Shown here: piece by piece, positions 1 to 11,250 of the stretch
Position numbering within the stretch: the stretch's first letter is position 1
Layout: every line of letters starts with the position of its first letter
Source of the DNA: Plectrocnemia conspersa
Lineage: Eukaryota > Arthropoda > Insecta > Trichoptera > Polycentropodidae
Length of the DNA stretch: 64,000 bases
Direction of reading: 5' to 3'
Assembly (NCBI GenBank): GCA_009617715.1
Contig: VTFK01000092.1
Span: forward strand, 1,922,001 to 1,986,000
Position numbers and translations under genes: made by a program
Notes under the pieces: model-generated
What the model was told of the DNA's origin: nothing
The model's input: only the letters and a program-made list of their open reading frames with translations
Databases searched by the model: none

Positions 1-440
1 TGTTACGCAATCCGCCTTTAATATAACGGTCGGTATGCATTGTTTCTAGACTTTTTGTGGTGAAAAAAATTAAAAGTTTGATTGAGTTTCGACAAAGGCG
101 GTAAAGGCGTATAATTAAATTATAATATAAATAGCAGCGTTTCTTAAGACGTAAATATCATAAATAAAACTCATTTTGACAGTTAAACATAAGTTAAGCA
201 AAATAATGTAACTTTATAACAAATGTAATACTTGATAATTACGTTGTTATGAATAATAATTCAGGAAAGCTGTTCCTTAAGAAGTTTTCTTCATACAGTA
301 TTACGTTAAGATTATGTAGAACGACTTGCTAGAAAATTTACATTACAACAATTGTTGTATTATGTAGATATTGTTATAATGTATCACTCAATGATACGTT
401 AAGGTTAAGGTAAATCACCAGTGTAAAATATTTTCTTTAT
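1..440. other. AT-rich intergenic DNA, no gene seen
   Basis: Low-complexity AT-rich sequence upstream of the retrotransposon relic. No open frame, splice signal or repeat was recognised. Confidence 0.6.
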
Positions 441-447
441 ATAATAA

Positions 448-879
448 AAAAAATATATAACAGTTAAGATTTTTATTGAAAAAATTCCCATAATCTTATG
501 TATATCATATAGATCTCAAAATAGTAATCCGAATATATTCATAGAATTTATAAATAATATGGCAGAATGGAGTTTTGATCAAATTTTGGATACTGTTTTA
601 ATTGGAGATTGGAACTTTAATTGGAACAAATGTAAAGATTTTTACAAATCAAAATTAGAAAAAATAACAAGTATATTTGGTTTAAGACAATGTGTCAAAG
701 AAAATACAAGGACAAATAATAGATCGAGCACATTAATAGATTTAGTATTTACCAACAACAAAAGAATTTATTGTAAAGTAAAATCAACTCCAAGAATAAC
801 TGACCATTCTATTGTATATATTTATATAGAAAAACAAGATGAACTTAAGGTAAAAAAAAAACAAAAAAAATTGATATAA
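448..879 (+). pseudogene. LINE endonuclease fragment (APE-like)
   Basis: Apurinic-endonuclease-like domain of the retrotransposon, missing its N-terminal half. The frame runs in from before the first ATG at 559, and the upstream codons read the family signature YRSQNSN followed by FIEFINN. Inside the open frame are GDWNFNW (first catalytic Asp region), LIDLVFTN and ITDHSIVYI (terminal Asp-His pair). In an intact element this domain nicks target DNA for target-primed reverse transcription. The frame ends in a lysine-rich poly-A tract at 850-880, and decayed coding sequence (NAIKKRDESYKIF, then a WKTYTQCRN-like stretch) continues in shifted frames to 1230. Confidence 0.8.
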
Positions 880-1233
880 TTAAAAAAATTAATTTTAATA
901 AATTAAGATTAGAACTACAAAAATGTGACTGGAATGTAGATAATATGGATGTTAATATGATATGGAACAAAATTTATAAGAATATAGTAGATTGCAAAAC
1001 AAAAAGTCAATATAATTTTAAAAAAGGAAAAAGTCAATATAATTTTACAACCCAAAACCGTGGTTTAATGATGATGTTAAAAATGCTATAAAGAAAAGAG
1101 ATGAGTCATACAAAATTTTTCAAATAATAAAAACAGAACAAATGGAATATAAAGTTTTTAATGAAAAATGGAAAACATACACACAATGTAGAAATATGGC
1201 AGTCAAAGTAATAAGAATTGCTAAAATGAAAAA

Positions 1234-2553
1234 TTGATAGATGAAATACAAAATGATCCAAATAAGATGTGGAAATCAATAAAACAATTAATTAATCCAA
1301 CTCAGAAAAACGACACAATAAAAATGGAAATTAATGAAAATATATATCAAGATCCTTATATAATGGCAGAAAAAATGAATACATATTACATTGAGAGCAT
1401 AGAAGAAATTGTGAATTCAATACCTAGGCATAGTAATTTAGTACAATATAATAATAAAGCAATAATTGTAAAATTTAGTAAATTTAAATCTGTATCATTA
1501 GTTGAAATTCATAACATAATATGTAAATTTAAAAAAGGAACTAGTACTGATGAACTAGATATAAATATAATTAAAGAAACTTGGGAAATAATAGGAACTA
1601 AATTAAATTATTTAATAAATAAAACACTCTCCTTAGGAGAAATGCCTGAAAATTTAAAGATTGCTACTATTGTACCTATACCTAAAATAAAAAATAGTAA
1701 AAAAGTTGAAGAAATAAGACCAATCAACATGCTACCGTGTATAGAAAAAATAATAGAAGAAGTAGTAATCAAACAATTAAAGGAATTTATTACTTCTCAA
1801 AACATAATATGTGAACAGCAATCGGGATTCAGAGAAAAACATTCCACTGAAACTGCATTACAAGTAGTGACAAATGATTGGCTGTTGGCTAAGGATACAA
1901 ACAAAATCATTGGAGCAGTTTTCTTGGATTTCAAGAGAGCCTTCGAAACAATAGACAGAAAAATAATGTTAAAGAAATTGCAGAATATAGGTATAAGTGA
2001 TATAGTTTTAAGATGGTTTAATAATTACTTACATAAAAGAAAACAAAAAGTTAAAATAAATTATGTATATTCTGAAGAGAAATTAGTATCATATGGAGTA
2101 CCACAAGGGTCTAAATTGGGACCATTGTTATTTGTATTGTATATAAATGATATAGTTAATAGCTTGAAAAAGTGTAAAATTCATCTATTTGCTGATGACA
2201 CATTAATGTATTGCATAAGTGATAATATTAAAGAAATTGTAAATAATTTAAATAATGAATTAAGTATATTAGAAATATGGTTAAAGAATAATGTACTTAA
2301 ATTAAATGAGAATAAAACTAAATGTATGTTTATTAATTATAAAAATGTGTTATATAATAATATCAAAATAGTAATAAATAACTCTAGTATAGAAATAGTG
2401 GATAGTATAAAATATTTAGGAGTAATTGTTGATACAAAATTAAATTTTAAAGAACATTGTAATTACATATTAAATAAAATTAGTAGAAAAATAGGTTTAT
2501 TATCTAGAATAAAAAATATATTAAGTATAAATACAAAAAAAAATTTACAATAG
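1234..2553 (+). pseudogene. LINE reverse transcriptase, open but lacking its 5' and 3' parts
   Basis: A 439-codon open frame covering the RT domain. In order: the fingers motif IRPINMLPCIEKIIE (about residue 160), QSGFREKHSTETAL (about 195), the catalytic VFLDFKRAF with the first Asp (about 230), GVPQGSKLGPLLFVLYINDI (about 290), and the FADDTLMY catalytic pair (about 325). The thumb motif KYLGVIVD follows. All three catalytic aspartates survive. The frame stops in an A-run near 2545. The missing continuation (ILPHFNYC-like sequence, then a 2693-3019 frame with WLNVQEIL and VPRIIRKSKN) follows after frameshifts, so this is a broken ORF2 rather than a host gene. Confidence 0.92.
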
Positions 2554-2692
2554 TATAATATTGCCCCATTTTAATTATTGTGCAACAATATTAAATATGT
2601 TAAATAAATTAGACAAACGAATCTTGCAAAAATTACAAAATAGGGCAATGAGAGTAATCTTAAAAAAAAATAGATGAACTAGTTGTAAAAGT

Positions 2693-3019
2693 ATGATTGA
2701 TAGATTAGAATGGTTGAATGTTCAAGAAATATTGAGTATGAATGTTTTAGTATTTATATATAAGTTAGAAAATAATATGTTACCAGAATATTTTAATACG
2801 TATTTAATAAGAAATAGAGATGTACATAAATATAATACTAGAAATACAGAAAATTTAAAGATAGACAAGTATAAGAAAACGAGTACGGCTAGGGGAGTTA
2901 TGTACGGAGGTTTTGATTTGTATAATAGTGTTCCAAGAATAATCCGAAAAAGCAAAAATATAACGGGTTTCCTAAATGGAATTAAAAAACACCTAGGTAC
3001 ATATAGAAATAAATTATAA
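2693..3019 (+). pseudogene. LINE ORF2 C-terminal fragment
   Basis: The C-terminal part of the same LINE polyprotein, out of frame with the RT. It carries the conserved WLNVQEI, VFIYKLENNMLPEYF and YNSVPRIIR wording seen after the thumb in CR1/jockey-type ORF2. At least one stop and one frameshift in A-runs separate it from the RT frame. Its stop at 3019 is followed directly by the 3' untranslated region. Confidence 0.8.
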
Positions 3020-3150
3020 TATTAAGTCTTATTAGTGTATATTTTTATTTTCTGTTGTGTATTTTTTATATATGTTTTATATATGTTTATATACTTAAAG
3101 TTTTTAGATGTAAAGATTAGCTATTAAGCTAAATAAATTAAAAAATAAAT

Positions 3151-5080
3151 AAATACATATGATATAATTTATATATATGAAGTAAAATATGTTTTAAGGT
3201 ATAAGGATCAAATTAAAAACAATTAGAGTTAGTCAATAGATTGATCTATATCAGGGTTTTTAATAACCATCTTTGTTTTATAAACAGCTTTTTTATTCTT
3301 TTCAAAATAAATGTTTTAAATACAAGAAAAAATGTAAAGAAAATCTTTGAAAAGAAAAGATTTGTACAATAGCTAATAAGACAACACATTATGTTGAACA
3401 TCAATACGTTGTTGCATATGGAATTATAACTTTATAAGACAATGCTTTTTAGTTAAACTTAAATTAGTAATTAGTTGTGAATTAATAAAATTAAAGTAAC
3501 AGAATGTAGGCCCATGATTTAGATTTCATCTCATCAAAAGTTATGTAGTGTTTTCAAGCATTCGCTGATATGCCTTTATACAAATATTGACATAGAGATT
3601 TTTTATTTCAACCCCAATTTCCTTTTTTTTTTTCCGAATTGGTAACTTCGCCAAAAAAAGCTTGTAATATTTTAGTTTATAAAGCTTATTTAACGATCAA
3701 GATTAGAAAGATTTCTATATTTTACATATAGTAAAAAAAATAAAGTAAACCAACAAGTTTTCCTGAATATTTCCTTGAGTAGTCACCAATTTGAGAAACA
3801 GATATTTATATCAAATGATTCAAAAAAAATTCCCACAGTTTGTTGGTCACTTGTATCAACCCGCGTCTTTTAATAATGTCATTTACAATATTTATATTCC
3901 TCGATCCATTGCAGCGTAAACCAGATTAGACTTACTTTATTTGACCTATCGCTAAGCAGCGTTTACTTTTTTTTTACCGCATGATATCATCGAAATATGA
4001 CTAACGCATATATTTTTATTGTTATACAATAAGATTGACATTGAAAAGAAGTGACCGTTACCGAAAATTGAGAAGTGTTACGTTCTCTCTATTGTTATGA
4101 ATTACTATGAATAAACCTAACGGTGACTATAGTTACATAATGAATATTGATAACACTGATTTATTATATAAGGTCGTAGAACTTGTATAATTGACCATTA
4201 TTGTCAAGTCAATAAAATACCGCTTTGTGTCGTAACTATACGAACTAGATTTGTATGAAAAATTGAGTGAATGTAGGTACAAAATCTTACTGGTAAAGCC
4301 AAAAATGACCGTGACCTTAGCTTTATAAGGATTGTTAAATAGAAACATTGACCGAGGTCATCGAGCCATCCATAGGCGGTTCGTCAACACAAAAATATTT
4401 TTTTAATTCAAAACCACTTGTCAAACGTGCTTCTGTAGAAGTTTGGTGAGTAATTTGATGCTTAATCATCGCCATAGTGTTTTAACATTTTGACTTAACC
4501 GCACATGGCTCTCTCTGTATACAAAGGCATTTATTGTGTGTGACATTATTGACCGCTGGAAGATGGGCGTGTTTGTCATTGTCGATGGAACTATTTTTAG
4601 GATTTTGATGGCAAGTTCATCTTTTGATTGTATCAAGAAAGATCTTTTTGCCATCGTTTTTTTTATTTATAATTAACGATCATCCAAATAAGGAACGACT
4701 GCGGCTCTCTAACCTCATGCGTTATTATATGCAGGTTCAATAAGGTGTTGGAGGTTGATGTACCGAAATGACGATTTCCTGATCACAAAAAAGGTTACTT
4801 AAAACAGATGCTGGTTATTTATAAATCACAACATAACTTCAAGGTTTTATAAATAATAAATAAATCACTTTTTTCAATAATAATTGATAAAATATTTTAT
4901 ATTCATGTTCAAGTACATTGGAAAAATAAATTGATATAAATAATATCTGGAACAATCTATTAAAAAGCAAAAAGCCAGTTTAACCTTGATTCATAAAGCT
5001 TTAGTTATACATTAACAATAAAATATTCTGCATATCAATCTTTTATGTTGAATCTGCTTCTATTATTGACCCTGTTCACC
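3151..5080. other. Intergenic DNA, no supported gene
   Basis: Mostly AT-rich. On the minus strand, 4348-4654 has slightly better base composition and two adjacent short open stretches in different frames (one of 62 codons, one of about 44). Their residues match no family I recognise, so I do not call a gene. They could be a very old transposon relic. Confidence 0.4.
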
Positions 5081-5129
5081 CACCATGTTAGAGTACCCAA
5101 GAAATCCACACTTAACACCCATAATCCCT

Positions 5130-5640
5130 GAAAAACAGGATTCTAGTGTCGCGTGCGCATGCGCATACGTACTTCATCATCGCCCAATCTTGATTTCATT
5201 AATTCGCGACGTCACAGCGGCAAGCCCAATGGGCTTTTATTTTATTGGAATCGCTGCGAGCGTTCTCGCTAATAACGATTTGCAAGATTGTGGCTATGCA
5301 AGTCGAGGTGTGTGTTTCTTGTGAGTATATAATAGTAGACACGCAAGTGAGACAAACCCGAAATAGTGTGTAGAAGTTGAAAATCCGGTTCGGCTGTGCG
5401 CGGCGCTGTTCAGAAAGCTGCTCCCGGAGTCACTCGCAGATGAAAAGCAGACAAAAAGGCGTCCATTTTGATTTTAGACGTTGAAAAGTCATGCTTCTAG
5501 TTTCACCGGCGCACGCGAAAGTTCCGCATGAAGGTCAACGCCAATTTTGAAGACCGGTGGTCTTCAAATCGAAACGTGCAGAACTATTACGAATCGGACG
5601 GAGACAGTAGAATACAATAGATTTATGAGGACAATGGTAG
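5130..5640 (+). promoter_or_regulatory. CpG-rich promoter-like block with TATA element
   Basis: This block stands out from the AT-rich surroundings by its CpG content. It holds an alternating GCGTGCGCATGCGCAT stretch at about 5150, a CGACGTCA half-CRE near 5207, and a TATA-like GAGTATATAATAG at about 5320 followed by the expected spacing to a start. Downstream are two short ORFs beginning with ATG: one of 14 codons near 5440 and one of 30 codons at 5528-5620. They look like upstream ORFs of a 5' leader or the start of a small unrecognised transcript. The promoter call rests on base composition and motifs only. Confidence 0.35.
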
Positions 5641-5659
5641 AAATAAGCGTATCGGATGA

Positions 5660-6290
5660 ATCGAGCGGCTCTATTGACTAGAAGCTGAGAAAACTTATGA
5701 AAAAAAACATTTCAAAATGATTCAGACTGCGTGTCAATAAAATATGTTGTTAATTTGTGATGACATAAAATAAATCATACGTAAAAAATCTGAAATGTAA
5801 GATCTTTAAAACACAAACAGTAATGAACCATCACTAGTTTGGTCATATTTGTTGACGCCAATGTATATGAAATTTATTCGGAAAATTCTGTTAAAATTCA
5901 ATGATACACTTTTGCTTAGATACTAATTAAGATTATGTCATATTCTTATATTTAGTATATATTATATTGATTTTGAACTATTTTTTGTCTGTAGATTATA
6001 TTATTAAGAGTAATAAGTATTAATAGTAACCCTTTAATTTGCAAAATATATTTGCTTTTGTATATTTGAATTTAAGTCATCATATAGAAAGCCCCTGGTA
6101 CATATTGTTAAGCTGAAGAATAAAATCAATTCATTTTCATCTCTAAATTCAAAAAATTTGATAAGGACTATTTCCAGCGACAGTTTTCACTACTAGTTCC
6201 ACACTACTAGTTCCTCAAAAATATAACTTAACCCATTGTTTGCCGAACTAATAGCAACTAATGAAATATCATTCTCGATATCAATCATAA
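5660..6290. other. AT-rich intergenic DNA, no gene seen
   Basis: No open frame or recognised repeat. It leads into the old duplicated segment at about 6300. Confidence 0.5.
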
Positions 6291-6299
6291 ATATTAAAC

Positions 6300-6680
6300 T
6301 ACAATTTTTCAATCCATTATATCCACTTTTGGTACTTTGAATCGAATTTCCGTATGTACTATATCATCATAAAAAAATAATCGAATATATTTTCAATGGG
6401 CTATATATAATTTGTTTTAAAAGCAACATATATGTTTTATTATGATAAAGTAATAATACCAGAGGGCTCTGCAATTAATTAGTTAAACCAGATGTTAGTA
6501 TCTGCTGTTTTTCATTTATGTAAAATCTCGCACAATGTAATAAATTTTTACGCGTACCTTTATTTTTAAACGTCAACGTAGATAAAAAGTAAATTTATGG
6601 AATGAGAGACATTAATATTGCCATTTGCAAACTCAATGATTTAATTACAAATATAACGTGAACCATGAATTAAATACAAC
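6300..6680 (+). repeat. Old duplication, copy 1
   Basis: Matches 7080-8060 once the hAT insertion there is ignored. Shared landmarks include AATCGAATA, a TTTTCAATGGGCTAT / TTTTGATGGGCTATG pair, GTAAAATCTCGCACAAT / GTAAGATCTCAAACAAT, and GTCAACGTAGATAAAAA / GTCAATGTAGATAAAAA. A weaker partial match begins at about 6940. The copies differ by many substitutions, so the duplication is old. Confidence 0.6.
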
Positions 6681-7079
6681 CAGTAATATGCCAAACATTT
6701 TATTATATGATTGGCGCATTATTTTATAAATTAAAACGAAAAAAGATGAACTAAAATTCTTTATAACAAAAAAACAGATATTTTCCCTCAATTTCATGAT
6801 GATAAATTAAAATGTTTATTTTCATGTTTGATAGTTCCAGTGAGTGCCAGTGAAAAAGATAAAAAATCTAAGATTTTTTTTTATTTCAAAGAGTTACCGA
6901 AATTCTATATATTGGTTTTTGCTACTTTGGCTACTTTAAAAATTGTCGAAATTGTATAAATGGGCCGTATGATATTTAATTTATGAGCAAATAACATTTT
7001 ATATTTATATAAAAAATATATTTTTATACTTAGTACATTTATATTAAAGAGTAATCCCGAAAAACTAAATAATCAAAGA

Positions 7080-8060
7080 GTTAAGACCGAATTTCTGGAT
7101 TTACATTATCATTAAATAAGAATCGAATACATTTTTGATGGGCTATGAGTAGGGATTCCAATCCCGGGATCCCGGGATCCCGAACGATTTTCAATACCCG
7201 ATGAGTCCCGGGATTATAAAACATAATCCCGAATTTTTCGGATTGGTTGATTTATCAAGCACAATCGAATTATTATTGACAACATCGTTATATTTCGTGT
7301 ACAAACTTGTGCGAGTTGCACGTGTCATCTGTGAATCTTTGAGGCTGTGAGCCTGAACGTGCTTTTTCAGCAGCAGGCTGCTTAGGAACCAAAATCAGAT
7401 CAAGGCTAAATGATAAAACACTTGATGCTTTGATGCTACTTCGTGAGTTTTATTCAAAATAATGTTTTCAATTAATTGTGTCTATGAATGTACATACCTA
7501 TGTGCATACATTGTCAAAAGTTCATTTTTTTCTTCTCAAATAAATATATAAGACCTTCCCTTTTTTATTTTTATTATATTATTTTCTATTTTAAGTCCAA
7601 GACTAAAATTATACGTACTTTTACATTGTACGTTATAAAAAACAGATGTAAAAATATATTGTATTATTCATTTTAAATTATTTTTATCTATAAAATAACA
7701 TGAAAATTATCCCGGGACTGGTCCCGGGATCCCGGGATCGACTAATTGCAATACCGAAATCCCAGGATCAAAATTTTGGCCCGGGATTGGAATCCCTAGC
7801 TATGAGTAATTTATTTTAGGAGGAATGTTATAAATATTTTAGAAAAAAGTAAAGGCTCGGCAATTTTCAATACAGTACGTCACTACCTCTTTAAATTTAT
7901 ATACTTTCTGTAAGATCTCAAACAATATAATAACTCCTCACTGCCCTTTTCCTTAAAAGTCAATGTAGATAAAAAAAACTAAATTTTCGGTGTTAGAGTA
8001 AATTATATTGAAATTAACATACTCGATGATGAAATTAAAACATATGACAGAAAACAAGAT
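7080..8060 (+). repeat. Old duplication, copy 2 (split by hAT insertion)
   Basis: The partner of 6300-6680. Its sequence resumes on either side of 7150-7798, which shows that the transposon landed inside this copy after the duplication. Confidence 0.6.
7150..7798. mobile_element. Non-autonomous hAT element with perfect 8-bp target duplication
   Basis: The 649-bp element starts TAGGGATTCCAATCCCGGG at 7150 and ends with its inverted complement at 7780-7798. Internal CCCGGGATCCCGGG blocks repeat next to both ends (7160-7185 and 7713-7740). The 8-bp direct repeat GCTATGAG flanks it exactly (7142-7149 and 7799-7806), the signature of hAT transposases. No transposase frame is present: the 62-codon frame at 7488 has no transposase motif, and the centre is AT-rich. 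It would depend on an autonomous relative elsewhere. Confidence 0.9.
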
Positions 8061-8299
8061 ACAATCGAATAATAAAACGGGCAAAGATTTTTTTTATGAT
8101 TAATTCATTAGGCTCAAATCCAAAGCGATGCAAGTAAAAAAAAATATTTTTCTGATGTAAAACGCTTTAGATACTATGTTTTTAAGATTATTCATTGGTA
8201 GAATATCTTCCGTTGTAAGCTGACAGGCGTAAGCCCAATGCGTTACAATGGGGTAAATCTGTAACAAGTGAGTAATCAAATATAATGAATACCTACAAG

Positions 8300-8534
8300 T
8301 AAGTATTAACCACCAGACTGAAAGTCTGAAATCGGTGACATCTATATTAATTAATAATTAAAAATTATTATGTTTAATATAATTTATAACCAATAGATGT
8401 CACTGCAGCTGGGGGTCGGTTTTTTTTATAAAGCGCATTTTTTATAAATAAAAATTCGAGTGCCGCTGCTGTGGCTTGAACCCGCAACCTCAGAGTTACT
8501 AGTCTGATACGTTACGGACTACGCTATTCCGTCC
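8300..8534 (-). mobile_element. tRNA-derived SINE
   Basis: Read on the minus strand from 8534, the head is tRNA-like: an A-box-like TAGCGTAGTCCG, an anticodon-arm-like CAGACTAGTAACTCTG with AGT in the loop (tRNA-Thr-like), and the B box GGTTCAAGCC near 8480. These are internal RNA polymerase III promoter elements. The acceptor stem does not close, so it is not a functional tRNA gene. The AT-rich tail holds an inverted pair, GTGACATCTAT (8336) and ATAGATGTCAC (8393). The exact 3' end is uncertain. Confidence 0.6.
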
Positions 8535-8539
8535 TTAAT

Positions 8540-9590
8540 TAAAACTAATAGTAGCAATAGGCATTATGTATCACTACAATAGCAAAAGCAAAACTTGTAT
8601 ATTAAATAAATGGCCATTGGGAATACTTGACAAGTCAATTAATTTGTAATAAAAAATATTATAAATAAATACCGCATTATTTTCTACAAATATAAAGATT
8701 AGATGAAAGCTTAAAACTCATTATTATAAAATAATTGCAAATATACTTAACCATCATTATATTAAAAATGGAATAAAACAAAATTGAAAAAACAATTATT
8801 TTACAGTACACAATAATTTTAAATCCCTATATTTACAATTAAATAGATTTGCAACAAAAAAAATTTCACGAGTCTTTCTTTAATAAAATGTTGGTATGAG
8901 TGTTTTAAATTGCTTGATAGTAAATCAAGTTAGTAGATGATAATCGAATCTGTCAAATATCACTTTACGTTTAAATCTTATCTGTATTATTACACCAGTC
9001 GTCGAATTACTCGTTAAGATTTCAATCTTCAAGGATATAATTTCAATGCAAACAATTTTACTTTCAAACATTCAATGACCAATGAAAAACAAAATAATGA
9101 TAAAGACCTGCGAAGTTAACTTGTTCAAGCCAATCAACATCAATAGTACCACAAGTGTAAATTTAATTTAATTATTTAACCTATTTTTAAAACTACATTG
9201 GGCGTATAAAACTATATTCTAAGTTAAGACTAAAATAATATATTACTCATTGTTTAATTTAGTGTACAAATATTTTGCAGCAAAAAATAAATAAATCGCA
9301 TTTTTATAAAAATATACAAGTATATTAAATGTAATAAAAGTAACTGCTCATGCGGAAACTTTTTTGAAATACCTAATTTTGGATCGCTAATTCGTCCCTG
9401 ATTCACAAATAAAGGGTTTGTGCATTATTAAAACCACGATATAGACAGCAGTAATAAATATATTAGGTATTACATGGACAAAATAAAATAAAAATTTGTT
9501 TAAAAATATGTGATTGAATGTGAAATTGTTATTCAAAAATAAAAAAAAAGCAAATATTTAAAATTATTGCACACAGCTTGTTTCTTCTAC
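8540..9590. other. AT-rich intergenic DNA, no gene seen
   Basis: No coding stretch or recognisable repeat. Confidence 0.5.
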
Positions 9591-9599
9591 TATGCTATA

Positions 9600-10170
9600 A
9601 CTATGGCGCATTCACACGTATGTAAAATATATCTGAGTTCGACAGTACCCGCATGAATTAGATCGATTATTATGACCAAAACGCACGCGTTATGTTATTT
9701 ATACACGTGTTCAATACGCAAACATAATTTATAATTCATGCGTTTTACTAGTGAGAGCACATGAGAAGATTTATCCGCCGTCGGCTATTTGCATCCTTCG
9801 CGTGAGCTACCAACGCAAAACTCCTCTATATAGTATAACGAAAATATAATCCCCATGAATCACATTTTGACGTCCTTTCCGTGGGAAGTAATAATAGTGA
9901 CAATGCCGCATGTGTGCAAAACAAGTGCAAAAAAGGAGACGAGAAATCACGATCCAATATATACACAAATATAATGATGCGGAACTCGATATGACATTAT
10001 AAAGCGGTGCGTAAGTAATATTGAATTAACGTTTCCTGAAAGTGACGTGAGTGATTCATCACTTAATCGCATAAGTGTTTAATTTCTATGTACATACATA
10101 CGTCAGTTTTAAATTAATTAGAGCGATTAAAGCGTCCCTGTAGAATATGGAAGGTTAGTTTTTAATTACA
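9600..10170 (+). promoter_or_regulatory. Possible promoter or 5' leader exon
   Basis: Moderately CpG-enriched sequence with a good splice-donor match at about 10010 (GGTGC followed by GTAAGTAATATT) and another at about 10153, where ATGGAAG is followed by GTTAGT. These could mark a leader exon and a tiny coding start. No acceptor or coding exon can be tied to them, so this is only a candidate. Confidence 0.2.
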
Positions 10171-10310
10171 ATCTAACCGTTTGTTTAATTGATTAATTTT
10201 GCAGGTTGTTGAAAGTAACTATCAAGTTTTCCAACACGCTTGCCTATTGCATAATATGACGATCGTTAATTTCACACGATGAGTTATCCTATTATTATTT
10301 GTGGGGGCCG

Positions 10311-10480
10311 ATTTATTTCGCCATGACCTAGGCGGCAGTCTGGCAACACTGATATGGCAGCGCCAAGAGCAATACATTCTTTGATTTGCCATGATCGACG
10401 GCGCCTCTCAGTCATAACATTCAATAAATATGTAATTATTACTGAACAATTTCAATAAATACTAATACAGCGACTAGATT
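10311..10480 (+). repeat. Dispersed repeat, copy 1 (matches 61760-61930)
   Basis: Shares a block with 61760-61930: AGGCGGCAGTCTGGCAACAC here against AAGGCGGCACTCTGGTAACA there. This is followed in both by ACATTCTTT, a GATCGACGGCG / GGGAAGACGGCG match, and an AT-rich tail with ATGTAA. The shared order over about 150 bp suggests two old copies of one element. The element type is unknown. Confidence 0.5.
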
Positions 10481-10559
10481 TATAAAATAAATTATTAATA
10501 CTACTACATTTTTATATATATATATTAATAAAACCAGTGATTCTTAATATTCCTAGTTA

Positions 10560-11250
10560 TATAATTATTCATAGAAGCGGTAGAAGCGCTAACTACTTTA
10601 TTTAATTCCAAGGATAAAAACTAAAATAAAATTACCAAAAACCATTTTTTGGGTGTTTTGAGCAGAAAAAGTATGCTTCAGATTTAAAAAAAGCTTATGC
10701 CTGTTTATGAATTTAAATAGTATTTTTATACTTTTAAATTCACCATATCAAATTATTAACTAATTGTAACGTTAAAAAGTAAAAAATTTAATAACTTTAT
10801 TAGTTATGAAAATAATGCAAATAATATAATTCTGATTTGAGAAAAACAAATTAACTAATTACTATTTTTCGGAATTAAAAAATTTTTAAAAGCTTCAAAA
10901 TTAAATTTGAATTTACAAAATTAATTTCGGGCTACTTTTAAATTTGCCACCGTTTTTTTTCAGTTAAATTAACTATATTTTTTTTTTAAAATCAACAAGT
11001 TATTGGTAAATTTTTTATGTTTTAAAAAAGATTTAAAATAAATCGATATTATTACGTAAATTAACTTATATGACTATAGTTATACGTATGCATTAGATAT
11101 CATCTGATCATATAAGCGGCAGAAGCGCCGCATACTTGATGATTAATTACACAAACCTAATCATAATTATTCTAAGGGAAAAGATCGGTAAAATTTTTTT
11201 TGTGTATTTTACGGACGCGCTAGAAGCTTAGAAAATCAAAAAATTAAAAA
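10560..11250 (+). repeat. Pair of degenerate direct repeats, about 520 bp apart
   Basis: The blocks at 10575 (AGCGGTAGAAGCGC) and 11115 (AGCGGCAGAAGCGC), preceded in both by a CATA-rich stretch, are followed by similarly ordered AT-rich sequence (AAGGATAAAA..., AAGGGAAAAGATC...). The similarity is modest and probably reflects an old tandem duplication. Confidence 0.35.

Larger units (their letters stand above)
448..3150 (+). mobile_element. Decayed non-LTR retrotransposon (CR1/jockey superfamily)
   Basis: An endonuclease fragment, a reverse transcriptase and a C-terminal conserved region lie in the order expected for LINE ORF2 of the CR1/jockey superfamily. The element is 5' truncated, because the open frame begins only at about 448, inside the endonuclease domain. 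It ends with a short 3' leader rich in TAAATAAA-type sequence near 3130-3150, as CR1-like elements often do. No ORF1 is visible. Frame breaks at about 850-880, 1230, 2545 and 2670, several in oligo-A runs, make it non-functional. The RT wording (FADD box, WLKNN, LKLNENKTK) resembles Crack/Daphne/CR1 elements more than true jockey, but the clade is an inference that needs a phylogeny. Confidence 0.9.

Noticed and set aside
4348..4654. Adjacent minus-strand frames with protein-like composition
   Set aside because: No domain, splice site or family match. They could be chance or a very old relic.
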